Assembly: GCA_023443725.1 (NCBI GenBank)
Contig: JAEZTF010000010.1
Location: forward strand, 1 to 64,000
Reading direction: 5' to 3'
Length of the DNA stretch: 64,000 nt
Source: Candidatus Parcubacteria bacterium
GTDB taxonomy: Bacteria; Patescibacteriota; Microgenomatia; UBA12405
Shown here: piece by piece, positions 6,494-14,786 of the stretch
Layout of the letters: every line of letters starts with the position of its first letter
Position numbering within the stretch: position 1 is the first letter of the stretch
Notes under the pieces: model-generated
What the model was told of the DNA's origin: nothing
Database searches by the model: none
What the model saw: only the letters and a program-made list of their open reading frames with translations
Program-made: the position numbers and the translations under genes

Positions 6494-9117
6494 AGATTTT
6501 TGATATTAAATTTGTTTCTTCTGTTTTCAAAGGCTTCTTTTCCTCCTTCGAGCAAATCGCATGCATGTTCTCTTATTCCCATTTTATTTAGAAAACATGA
6601 AGCTTCAGGTTCAGTAAAAGTATTCTCAATACTTCCAGTAAAATATTCAAACATTATGTCATTTGTATTTTTAGTTTGTGGTCCATTTCTGTTAACGACG
6701 ATTATTTCTTCAGCATCTGCTTTAATGGCGATATTGGCATTATGAGTAACAAGAATAATTTGTCTTTCTTTCTTTTTTATTCTTAAAAAATTAACAATTT
6801 CGTTTGAAATCGATCTACTGTCAAGATCATCTTCTGGTTGGTCGATTAATATCGGATATTTATCTTTGCTGGATTCAATTAAAAGTTTTAATACCACTAG
6901 GGCTTTTTTACCAGGTGTCATGTCTGGATATTCGTCACCTTCATAAGACAAAGAATAATTTATGAATTCAAAATCGGAAAATAAACCTTCGACTGCTCTT
7001 TGAATATCGACTCCTGATTTTGTTTTAAGTTTTTCATCAAGTAACAAGTTCAATACAGTGGTAATATTATCAGCTTTTATCAAAGCAGATGGATCATAAA
7101 TATCGTCGTTCTTGTATCCAGGTATTGCATTTAGAGACAACCTGCAGTCTGTTGAGTTGTGAATATTTATCGAGTCTTCCAAATATTTATTTAATTTTGT
7201 TTTGTCAATTTCAACATTAGCTGAATATTTAATACCATCAATGTCACCTACCGTGTTTACTATAAATCCATTTTTAAGTTCAGTTCTTTGTTTGTGAGCT
7301 TCAACAATTTTGTTTTTAATGTCTAGAAAGGAAGTTTCTAGATTGCCTAGGACACCTTCTTCTTTTATGATTTCGGCTAGTTTAGCCTCTTGCTGTTCCC
7401 TTTCTTTTATTTTTTCTGTGGCTGATTTATTTTCTCTTGATTTGTCGATCAAATCTTTATTATCAGTTAGAATTTTTGAATTAGTGGATTCGAGTGCAAC
7501 TTTTTCTGCAGTAAGTTGTTCATTTTTTGTTTTTAAGAAAGCCAAGTAATTTATTAAATATTTTGTTTTACTTTCTTTTTCAAATTTTGAGAGTTCTTCA
7601 ATTAAATCAACTGACTTTAATAATAAAGCTCGGTCTTGAAATATTTCAGCTTCTGATGGTGGTTGTGACATTTCAGTAGTAAATACTCCGATATCATTTG
7701 ATAAATTTTCGATTTTGTTCTTATTTTCGTTAAATAATTTGCTTATTTCAGTTAACTTAACGCGATCTTCTGGAGTGAAATTCTTTTGTAGCGATTTAAT
7801 TGTCTCATCTAATAATTTAATCTGTTCAGAAATACCTGCTTTATCTCCAATCTTCTTAATTTTTTCTTTTTGTTCAGAAATTTGTTTTTTCAGAGTAAAT
7901 AAACGAAAAATATTACTAGCTAAATTAGTTCCTAATATTTCAACTTGGTTATCCAATTCTTCTTTTTGAGAAGAGATAGGATTTTGGCTATCAAAGATAG
8001 CTTTTTCAGCTATCTCCAAAATAGGTGCTTCTTCATCTTTTGCTTCTGCAAGATTGATTATGTAATTTTGTGGTATATAAGTAATTCCTTTATTAATATC
8101 ACTAGTTGGAAGAATGCTACCGTCTTTCCATTTAACAGTTAAAGATGGAGGCTCTCTTGGTGGTTTTTGTCCGTCAAATCTAGAGTTGTACTCTGAAATG
8201 TCGATCGCTTTCGCAATGCTATTTAATAATGTCGTTTTACCTGATGATCTGCTACCAATAATGACAGTAAGGTTAGAATTCAAAGGAATTGGAGTTGGTG
8301 AAAAGTTTGTATCATTTATAACTACTTCTGAAATTACTCGATAGACGTCTTTTTCATCTGGTTGAAATTCCTGTACCGCCACTCTTTCATCTGGTTCATA
8401 TAAAATTTGTTTTAATCCCTCAAAAGTTAAATCTGCTTTGATCCAGCAATTTTGTTTAAGAACGTATTCTTCAATATTATGGTTATCGGAGCACAAAATC
8501 ATTGGAAAAGTTTTTTTAATGTTTGGAAAAACATGTTGACGATAATCGTTTAGATCACTTTCTTTACCAATTTCAAAAATGTCGACATTTTTAGAAATGT
8601 CTAATTTTTCAGCCATATTTACAGGTAAGGCATTGGTGATATTTTCGATACTATTAGATTTCTTTCCTGAATGTATTGATACTAATCCTCCAAGATTTCT
8701 GATTAATGCACATGTCTCGTCTAACTTACAATAAATTTCATTATTTCCACGACCAGACTTTTCTTGTGATGCAATATCAGCCCCGTTGTAGAGCTGTCCC
8801 CATATATAGTCTAAGTCAGAGTTCTCTGGAAAAATACCGATAAAGTGAATCGGTTCTGATCCTCTTGAGTTTGAACATAATTCTATACCTGGAAAAATTG
8901 TAATTTCGTCTCCTGCTAGCTTCCTTAATTCCAAAATTCTGTTTATATCAATAATATGATGATCTGTTATTGCAACAGCATTAATTTGATTTTCCTTTAA
9001 GACTTCAATAATTCTGTCGTTACCTACCGACTTATTTTGGTAGTCGTAGGAACTTGGAGTGTGAAAATGTAAATCCCATTTTCTCCATTCTGATCCCTTT
9101 GAAAATCTATTGTTCAC
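6490..9117 (-). CDS. TrlF-like PHP-domain AAA/SMC-type ATPase
   Basis: An N-terminal PHP phosphoesterase domain (about residues 1-260) shows H-F-H, I-T-D-H-H, a conserved Glu in G-I-E-L, S-I-H-S and S-D-N-H, a nearly complete metal site. It is followed by an SMC/RecF-type ATPase: Walker A G-S-R-S-S-G-K-T-T near residue 287, a long coiled coil, a T-P-G-K-K-A-L signature-like segment, Walker B ILIDQPEDD near residue 759, and V-T-H-N-A-N. I chose the GTG at 9117 because AGGAGG lies 6 nt before it; the upstream TTG at 9132 has no such signal. The gene overlaps hsdMS and the DUF2130 gene. TrlF-type proteins are known partners in type I restriction loci. Confidence 0.85.
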   Translation of the reverse strand: MNNRFSKGSEWRKWDLHFHTPSSYDYQNKSVGNDRIIEVLKENQINAVAITDHHIIDINRILELRKLAGDEITIFPGIELCSNSRGSEPIHFIGIFPENSDLDYIWGQLYNGADIASQEKSGRGNNEIYCKLDETCALIRNLGGLVSIHSGKKSNSIENITNALPVNMAEKLDISKNVDIFEIGKESDLNDYRQHVFPNIKKTFPMILCSDNHNIEEYVLKQNCWIKADLTFEGLKQILYEPDERVAVQEFQPDEKDVYRVISEVVINDTNFSPTPIPLNSNLTVIIGSRSSGKTTLLNSIAKAIDISEYNSRFDGQKPPREPPSLTVKWKDGSILPTSDINKGITYIPQNYIINLAEAKDEEAPILEIAEKAIFDSQNPISSQKEELDNQVEILGTNLASNIFRLFTLKKQISEQKEKIKKIGDKAGISEQIKLLDETIKSLQKNFTPEDRVKLTEISKLFNENKNKIENLSNDIGVFTTEMSQPPSEAEIFQDRALLLKSVDLIEELSKFEKESKTKYLINYLAFLKTKNEQLTAEKVALESTNSKILTDNKDLIDKSRENKSATEKIKEREQQEAKLAEIIKEEGVLGNLETSFLDIKNKIVEAHKQRTELKNGFIVNTVGDIDGIKYSANVEIDKTKLNKYLEDSINIHNSTDCRLSLNAIPGYKNDDIYDPSALIKADNITTVLNLLLDEKLKTKSGVDIQRAVEGLFSDFEFINYSLSYEGDEYPDMTPGKKALVVLKLLIESSKDKYPILIDQPEDDLDSRSISNEIVNFLRIKKKERQIILVTHNANIAIKADAEEIIVVNRNGPQTKNTNDIMFEYFTGSIENTFTEPEASCFLNKMGIREHACDLLEGGKEAFENRRNKFNIKNL

Positions 9118-11584
9118 CCCACACCTCCTCAATTCTTTGATTTATTTTTTCTTGGTAGAGCTCGATAAGTTTCTTTAGTGGTTCAATTATAGATTTCTCA
9201 TTTTCTATTTTTTCGATTATTTGCCTTTGTGTGTTTATCGAAGGTAAAGCAATTGTCAGCTCGTTTAAGTCCTCAGGATTTACACCAGACTGTCTCACTC
9301 TTCCTGATAATGAAATTATTTTCTTTTGAACGGGGTCTGAAGATAAAAAATAATAAAGCCAATCATTGGTAATTTTATTATTGTCTGGTAAACACTTCAT
9401 TAATGCAACGTTATACGCTCCTGTTTTGCCACGTAAAATTTGAAAAACTGGTGGTCCATATCTTCCAATCATAATATCGGTTTCGCTACAAGTTTTGTGT
9501 CTTGCAGATTTGGGAATATAAACTGCATTTTTGTCTGATTTATAATCTCTAATCTGAAGTAATCGTATATATCCTGTTTTTGGCGTATCGATAAATGTGG
9601 ATTTTGGAGGTTGAGTTCCACCAGCATAGCTACAAACTTCTCCCAATCTTACTTTTTTCCATTTTGGATCATTTTTGAAGATGGGTTTCCAATTCTCAAC
9701 CACTTGTTTTGCCCCGTCGATAATTTTTTGAAATTCGTCAATTTCTTTTACAATTTGTTTTTGAATTTCGATTGGTGGTAACGGTATCTGTTTTTGATAA
9801 GCATCGTTTCTATTTAATCCTGGCACTCCTGATTGGATTTTTAATTTTCCCAATTCAAGTTTTTTCAACATCCAAAAAAGATATTTCAATAAAATTTTTT
9901 CTTCATTTTCTAATTTGATGTAGAACGTTGTGTCTATTGGAAAACCTGATATTTCTGACATTGTAATTTCACCAGCAGACCCTTTTCTTCCAACAATAAT
10001 AAATGGCCCTTCAACAATGTATTGGTTATGAAAACCGATAATTCCAGACGAACCAAATACTGGGTAGTCGCCTGATTTTCTAGAATTTTCTTTTAATGGT
10101 TTTCCATATTCAAAAGTACAAATGTCACCTAATTTAGCTAAAGGATAATTTCCTTGGGTGTAAACGGTATTATCTTGATATTTGTCTCCATTTAATGAGT
10201 AATCTTCTTTTTCTTTTATTTTAGTAATTGGAATTAAATTGGCTTTTGATTTTGGCCCATGATCCAATAATATTGGTTTTAACCCTGGTTCTAATGGTTT
10301 TAATAATAACTCTCTGTAACCATTGATCCAATTTAATGCTTCAGGTAAGTCATTTTTATCTATTGGACGTTTGGTGGCTCCAAGATCGAAACCGTCATTT
10401 TCTACTTTTACAAAAAGGATATCTTTAACTTTGTTTTTGAGAGATTTGTCAAAAAAGAGAATACTAGTTTTAACTCCTGCATAAGGATTAAAAATTCCAC
10501 TAGGTAAAGAAACTACACACCAAAGACCAGCATCTTCAACCAACATTTGGCGAATTTTTTTATGGGCGTTTGTCGAATTAAAAACTACTCCTTCGGGAAC
10601 AATAACACCTGCTCGACCAGATGGTGAAAGATGGTCGATCATGTAACGTAAGAAGAGTAATTCTGTTGATCGAGTTCCCATTCTTAAATCTTCACTGACA
10701 CTGTCGATATCTAAAGCCCCAGCAAAAGGTGGATTGGCTAATATTACATCCCATTTGGTTCTATCCCCTGCGGTATCGACTAAGGTATTCTGTCTTTTCA
10801 TGTTTGGATGCTCGAGTTTATGAAGATAAAGATTCATAAGTCCGAATTTGAACATGTCAAAGTCACTGTCAAATCCAGTAAAGGTGTATTTGTAGACAAA
10901 ATCTCTTTCTTGAGGAGTTAATAAATCCATTGGATATTTATCAATTTTTTTGTACTCGTCTGATGAATATTTTTCTTCAAGATGTTTGAGAGCGGCAACT
11001 AAAAAACCTGCTGTACCACAAGCAGGGTCTAAAATTGTTTCGCCTTTTTTAGGATCGATAACATCGACTATAAATTTGATAATGTGTCGTGGAGTTCGAA
11101 ATGATCCAAGAGTACCAGCTTGAGAAAGTTTGCTTAATAAATATTCGTACATGTCACCAAAAATATCGGTGTGACCAGCGGTAGCTTGTTTTTCCAAATC
11201 AGAAAACATTTTTTCGATCTCATGGACTAATCTTCTTAATGTTGGTTTGTCAAAAACTTTTACATGAGCATCGCGGAAAAGTAATTTTATTGTTTGACTG
11301 GTGGTTATCTCTGGGAGTTTTCGAAAGACTTCTTCAAGGGAGTTAAATAATTCATCAGCATTAAGAATTAAGAGATTGTCCCAGTGATATTTTCTTAATT
11401 CTCCACTAAAAATTTTTTCGGCAGATGGATCAAGGATCATGGCATTATCGTCTTTTCTAGAAAGAGATCTTAAAAAGACAAGATAATTTATTTGTTCAAT
11501 GATGGTGGCATGACTAGCGACTCCAGCACCGAAAAGAATATTCATTAAATTGTCTACTTGGTTTTTGAAATCTGTTTGGGTCAT
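9107..11584 (-). CDS. Type I restriction-modification HsdM-HsdS fusion
   Basis: The N-terminal half (about residues 1-450) is an N6-adenine methyltransferase of the HsdM type, with the SAM motif DPACGTAGF near residue 188 and the catalytic N-P-P-F near residue 285. The C-terminal half holds two HsdS-type target recognition domains (about 470-625 and 640-810), each ending in the conserved helix after a P-x-I-x-x-Q-x-Q-I segment. One 825-residue polypeptide therefore methylates and recognises DNA; these are usually separate subunits. It overlaps hsdR by 4 bp (ATGA) and the TrlF-like gene at its end. Confidence 0.93.
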   Translation of the reverse strand: MTQTDFKNQVDNLMNILFGAGVASHATIIEQINYLVFLRSLSRKDDNAMILDPSAEKIFSGELRKYHWDNLLILNADELFNSLEEVFRKLPEITTSQTIKLLFRDAHVKVFDKPTLRRLVHEIEKMFSDLEKQATAGHTDIFGDMYEYLLSKLSQAGTLGSFRTPRHIIKFIVDVIDPKKGETILDPACGTAGFLVAALKHLEEKYSSDEYKKIDKYPMDLLTPQERDFVYKYTFTGFDSDFDMFKFGLMNLYLHKLEHPNMKRQNTLVDTAGDRTKWDVILANPPFAGALDIDSVSEDLRMGTRSTELLFLRYMIDHLSPSGRAGVIVPEGVVFNSTNAHKKIRQMLVEDAGLWCVVSLPSGIFNPYAGVKTSILFFDKSLKNKVKDILFVKVENDGFDLGATKRPIDKNDLPEALNWINGYRELLLKPLEPGLKPILLDHGPKSKANLIPITKIKEKEDYSLNGDKYQDNTVYTQGNYPLAKLGDICTFEYGKPLKENSRKSGDYPVFGSSGIIGFHNQYIVEGPFIIVGRKGSAGEITMSEISGFPIDTTFYIKLENEEKILLKYLFWMLKKLELGKLKIQSGVPGLNRNDAYQKQIPLPPIEIQKQIVKEIDEFQKIIDGAKQVVENWKPIFKNDPKWKKVRLGEVCSYAGGTQPPKSTFIDTPKTGYIRLLQIRDYKSDKNAVYIPKSARHKTCSETDIMIGRYGPPVFQILRGKTGAYNVALMKCLPDNNKITNDWLYYFLSSDPVQKKIISLSGRVRQSGVNPEDLNELTIALPSINTQRQIIEKIENEKSIIEPLKKLIELYQEKINQRIEEVWGEQ

Positions 11585-13959
11585 AGGTTGAGAATTCGAC
11601 TATCTTTAACTTCCAAAACCATATTAATTAAATTATCTCTTCCAAAGATATTAACCCATTCATCTGGGGTAAAAGTATTGAAAGGACTAGTATTCAAAAA
11701 TAAGATATTTGGTGATTTTTTGATTTCGTTTCTTAATTCTTTATTTTGAATTAATTCATCGATAAGTAATTTGACCATCATGACTTTTTGTTGTGATCCG
11801 CCAGTAGTAGCCTCGCCATATTTTTCGACGATTCCATCTTTCCATTCTTTTAATTGTTGATCTCGATTTGGTAATTCTTTTTTACCAATGGCTGATAAAA
11901 AGAAATCTCTGATAGTGGCGACGACTTGGTGAGATTCGATTAAAGTTTCTTCATTAAAATAAAGTTCTGGTTTGTTGAGCAATTCAGTATTAATGATTTC
12001 TAATAATTCGTCTTGTCTGTTTTCGTCTTCGGCAATTTGTTTGATATCTGGTCGACTCTCGGCAAATTTAATGACTGTTTTTGTCCAATCGCTTTGATAC
12101 ATTTCTCGATCAACTCTGTCGCCATTTGGGCCATAAATAAGCTCATCTCTTCCATTAACAAAATCAAGACGATTAATGATTGGTTTATCTCCATAATCAA
12201 TAATGACTCCAGGACCTTCTCCTATTGGTTGTTCGATGACTCCTGTTTCTCCTGGGGATGGTCTTTCAATTGGTTTGGCTGATTCTTCAGTGACTTTTAG
12301 TGGTGCTGTCCAATCATATGTTTCTTCAAAATACTGACAAACACCGCAGAAATCGAAAATGACAAATTCTTTTTTATCAATTTCTTTACAAAGACGAGTA
12401 CCCCGACCTTTAATTTGTTGGTAAAGAGTTGGTTCAAAAACTGGTCGACAAAGAACAATATTTAGAATCTCTGGAGCATCGAATCCAGTGGTTAACATAT
12501 CAACAGAAACGGCAATTCGAGGTAATTGAATATCAAGATTTCTAAAGTCTTTGGCCAACTCATGAGCACCTTTCACTTGACTGGTAATGGTTTGTGCAAA
12601 ACGGCCATTAAATTCTGGTCTGAGATTATTCAATATTTTTTCGAGAGCTAAAGCATGTCTTTGATTGACGGCAAAAATTATAGTTTTACCAATTTCATTT
12701 GTTGGAGTTTTTAAGGCATATTCTAAAAACTCTTTCATCATTAATTCGTTTCTTTTGGGAATTGAGACTTTCTTTTCGATATCAGTTATTTTGTAATTTT
12801 CATTTTCAAAATCACCTTCACCAGCTAACCCTTGATCGCTTAAGGCTTGTTGAGTAATATCAGAAGTCATTTTGTGAAGTTTGGCAGGGACTAGATATCC
12901 ATCTTTAACTCCGTCTTGAATGTTATATTGATAAGTGGCTTTGCCGTCTTCACATCCGAAATATCGATAAGTACTTCTTTGAATTCTTAACTCAACAGCT
13001 CTTGGATCATCAAGACCCAATTTATTAATATCAATGTTTTTTAGGAAGTCTTTTGGAGTGGCGGTTAAACCAATTCTGGTAGCTCCAACAAAATAATCCA
13101 TTATTCCCCTAGCTTCGGCTGAATAAATACTTCGGTGAGCTTCGTCATGGATAATTAAATCAAAATATCCTGGAGTAAAAACATCTCTTCCGTGAGCGAT
13201 TAATGATTGGATAGTAGCGACGACGATATTGGCTCCAGTTAAATTCTTTTTTGATTCTCCCCAGTAAGTGGCAATAGCTGATAAGTTTCCAAGAAGTTTT
13301 TCAAATGATCCTTTTGTTTGACGAGCTAATTCAATTCGATCGACTACAAATAAAACAGTTTGAGCTTGATTTGTTTTGATAAATTTGGAAATGATAAGAG
13401 CAGATAAAACAGTTTTTCCTGTACCTGTGGCCATCTCCAATAAAAATCCTCTTTTGCCTTGATCGTATTCATTAGCAATGGCATTGAAAGCATCAATTTG
13501 ATAAGGTCGAAGTTTAATATCGGAATTAATATCTGAAAAATAATCGGAGCTTATAGGTTTTTGATTAAGAGGTTCACTAATTTTGGCTGATCTGGTTTGT
13601 CTTTTTCTAACTAAATCGTCTTGAGAAAAGAAAGCTGGAACTGGGGTGGCATCACCACCAGAATTAAAATCCCAAAAATAAATGATATGATCATTGGCTA
13701 AAAAAATATAATCGATATTTCCTTTGTACTGTAAATCGGCATAATCAAAAGATTGTTTCTTGGCTGAATAAGGATCAATATCTGGGGCTTTGGCTTCGAT
13801 TAGAGCTATTGGTTTTCCATGTTTGTCCTTAAGAACGTAGTCGGCCCTACCTGCTACACCATGATCTTCAAAAACAACTTGATTAGTATCAAAAATGTCC
13901 CAACCTACATCTTTAAGATGTTGATCGATAACTGCTCTTGAATAAGCTTCTTTTGGCAT
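11581..13959 (-). CDS. hsdR: Type I restriction enzyme HsdR subunit
   Basis: The 792-residue protein has the PD-(D/E)XK endonuclease at the N-terminus (Asp40 and EAK at 55-57). The SF2 helicase motor follows: GTGKT at 179-183, DEAH at 272-275, and motif VI Q-I-K-G-R-G-T-R-L near residue 510. The C-terminal domain fits the EcoEI-type HsdR tail. It translocates and cuts unmodified DNA with the HsdM-S protein encoded next. It is the first gene of a four-gene overlapping operon. TATAAT lies 5 nt before the ATG. Confidence 0.94.
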   Translation of the reverse strand: MPKEAYSRAVIDQHLKDVGWDIFDTNQVVFEDHGVAGRADYVLKDKHGKPIALIEAKAPDIDPYSAKKQSFDYADLQYKGNIDYIFLANDHIIYFWDFNSGGDATPVPAFFSQDDLVRKRQTRSAKISEPLNQKPISSDYFSDINSDIKLRPYQIDAFNAIANEYDQGKRGFLLEMATGTGKTVLSALIISKFIKTNQAQTVLFVVDRIELARQTKGSFEKLLGNLSAIATYWGESKKNLTGANIVVATIQSLIAHGRDVFTPGYFDLIIHDEAHRSIYSAEARGIMDYFVGATRIGLTATPKDFLKNIDINKLGLDDPRAVELRIQRSTYRYFGCEDGKATYQYNIQDGVKDGYLVPAKLHKMTSDITQQALSDQGLAGEGDFENENYKITDIEKKVSIPKRNELMMKEFLEYALKTPTNEIGKTIIFAVNQRHALALEKILNNLRPEFNGRFAQTITSQVKGAHELAKDFRNLDIQLPRIAVSVDMLTTGFDAPEILNIVLCRPVFEPTLYQQIKGRGTRLCKEIDKKEFVIFDFCGVCQYFEETYDWTAPLKVTEESAKPIERPSPGETGVIEQPIGEGPGVIIDYGDKPIINRLDFVNGRDELIYGPNGDRVDREMYQSDWTKTVIKFAESRPDIKQIAEDENRQDELLEIINTELLNKPELYFNEETLIESHQVVATIRDFFLSAIGKKELPNRDQQLKEWKDGIVEKYGEATTGGSQQKVMMVKLLIDELIQNKELRNEIKKSPNILFLNTSPFNTFTPDEWVNIFGRDNLINMVLEVKDSRILNL

Positions 13960-13964
13960 GGTTA

Positions 13965-13970
13965 ATTATA
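13965..13970 (-). promoter_or_regulatory. -10 box TATAAT 5 nt before hsdR ATG
   Basis: Read on the minus strand this is AGGCGGTATAAT, then five bases, then the hsdR ATG at 13959. The spacing predicts a leaderless mRNA. The -35 region is poor. Confidence 0.6.
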
Positions 13971-14013
13971 CCGCCTATCTGATGAGATTCTTAGGCAGTT
14001 GTTTATAATTAAT

Positions 14014-14184
14014 TTATTCAATTTTGGTATCTTCGGACGGTTTTTTGATTGGCTTTGATATTAAGGCAAAAAACTTCAAAAAACTCTCTGCCTCAATTCT
14101 TGCCTTTTCAAAACTAATTTCTCCACATTTTTTCCTGTAGATTTCTTGAAATTCTTTGACGGCTTCATCTGATAGAAATGACAT
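14014..14184 (-). CDS. 56-residue small soluble protein
   Basis: A complete short frame starts at ATG 14184 (MSFLSDEAVKEFQEIYRKKC...) and ends at TAA 14014-14016. It is rich in Glu and Lys and predicted mostly helical, with a short Pro/Lys tail. Small proteins of this kind (S-D-E-A-V-x-E-F-Q-E-I-Y) are, from memory, common in CPR genomes, but their function is unknown. TATAAT ends 5 nt before the ATG, inside a 17-bp palindrome shared with the divergent gene at 14210. The promoter placement makes me confident that it is real. Confidence 0.65.
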   Translation of the reverse strand: MSFLSDEAVKEFQEIYRKKCGEISFEKARIEAESFLKFFALISKPIKKPSEDTKIE

Positions 14185-14200
14185 ACCCTATTATAGGGTA
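14184..14200. promoter_or_regulatory. Palindromic divergent promoter/operator
   Basis: TACCCTATTATAGGGTA is a perfect 17-bp palindrome with 8-bp arms and one central base. It contains TATAAT for the leftward gene and TATTAT for the rightward gene. It lies exactly between two divergent mini-genes with starts at 14184 and 14210, so one dimeric repressor could silence both. Confidence 0.6.
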
Positions 14201-14209
14201 AGATTAATT

Positions 14210-14377
14210 ATGGATCTTAAGAAAGCAAGAGAATTACTTGGAGAGGAAAATAACAAATATGATGACGACCAAATTCTTGAATTTATTGATACTGCCAAAC
14301 TCTTGTCTAGTATTGCGATTGATACAATTCAAAAAATGACAAAGAAAGAATTGGAAGAACTTGTGAAGAAAAAATAG
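14210..14377 (+). CDS. 55-residue small helical protein
   Basis: The start is placed at ATG 14210 (MDLKKARELL). A longer in-frame start at 14156 would run through the palindromic promoter. The protein is strongly charged, helical and ends in a Lys-rich tail. It is divergent from the 56-residue gene and shares its operator-like palindrome, an arrangement seen in autoregulated pairs. No family recognised. Confidence 0.55.
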   Translation: MDLKKARELLGEENNKYDDDQILEFIDTAKLLSSIAIDTIQKMTKKELEELVKKK

Positions 14378-14450
14378 TAGCTTTGATTTAATTCACAGCT
14401 ATGCCGTACAACTCAAAAACATTTTTTAGTTTGACTAGGTATACTAAAAG

Positions 14451-14470
14451 GTGTTCGAAATTCGGAACAC
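14451..14470. repeat. Inverted repeat upstream of GIY-YIG gene
   Basis: GTGTTC and GAACAC flank a small CGAA-A-TTCG core, giving a near-perfect 20-bp palindrome 9 nt before the GIY-YIG start codon. It follows a TATACT box at 14440-14445, so it would lie in the 5' leader as an RNA hairpin or in DNA as an operator. Confidence 0.4.
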
Positions 14471-14479
14471 TCAGCTCAC

Positions 14480-14716
14480 ATGTATTATGTGTATGTATTA
14501 AAAAGTCTTAACACAGGGAAATTTTATAAAGGTCAAACTTCTGATCTTAATGACAGATTGTATCGTCATTTTACAGGTCAGTCTATTTCGACAAAATCAC
14601 TTCTGCCACTAGAATTGATTTTCGTCCAAATTTGTAATACCAGAAGTGAAGCAGTTTTATTGGAAAAATATTTAAAATCAGGAATAGGGAGAGAGTTTAT
14701 TAAACATATAGTTTAG
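14480..14716 (+). CDS. GIY-YIG domain protein (UPF0213-like)
   Basis: The 78-residue protein is a stand-alone GIY-YIG nuclease fold. The Y-Y-V-Y-V-L motif replaces GIY near the start, K-G-Q-T replaces YIG, and the catalytic-type Arg (L-N-D-R-L-Y-R-H) and late Glu (E-A-V-L-L-E-K-Y-L-K-S) are present. Small proteins of this kind are widespread and mostly uncharacterised. Its gene lies alone between the small-gene pair and a tRNA-Asp-like fragment. Confidence 0.8.
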   Translation: MYYVYVLKSLNTGKFYKGQTSDLNDRLYRHFTGQSISTKSLLPLELIFVQICNTRSEAVLLEKYLKSGIGREFIKHIV

Positions 14717-14717
14717 G

Positions 14718-14760
14718 ACATCCGCCTTTGGCGGATAATCGTGGGTTTCCACCACAGCGG
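14718..14760 (+). other. tRNA-Asp-like fragment with strong hairpin
   Basis: ACATCCGCCT, GCGGA and ATCGTGGGTT occur here in the same order as in the intact tRNA-Asp at 28114-28187, where they form the anticodon arm and the 5' side of the T-arm. The anticodon itself is replaced, leaving a perfect hairpin with 7-bp arms (14720-14736). This may be a degenerate tRNA remnant or a repeat that also serves as a terminator for the GIY-YIG gene. Confidence 0.4.
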
Positions 14761-14786
14761 ATAAATTTTTTCCACTGGAGTCACAT

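Noticed and set aside
7310..8344. Plus-strand open frames within the TrlF-like gene
   Set aside because: They are antisense shadows of a well-supported protein and have no motifs.
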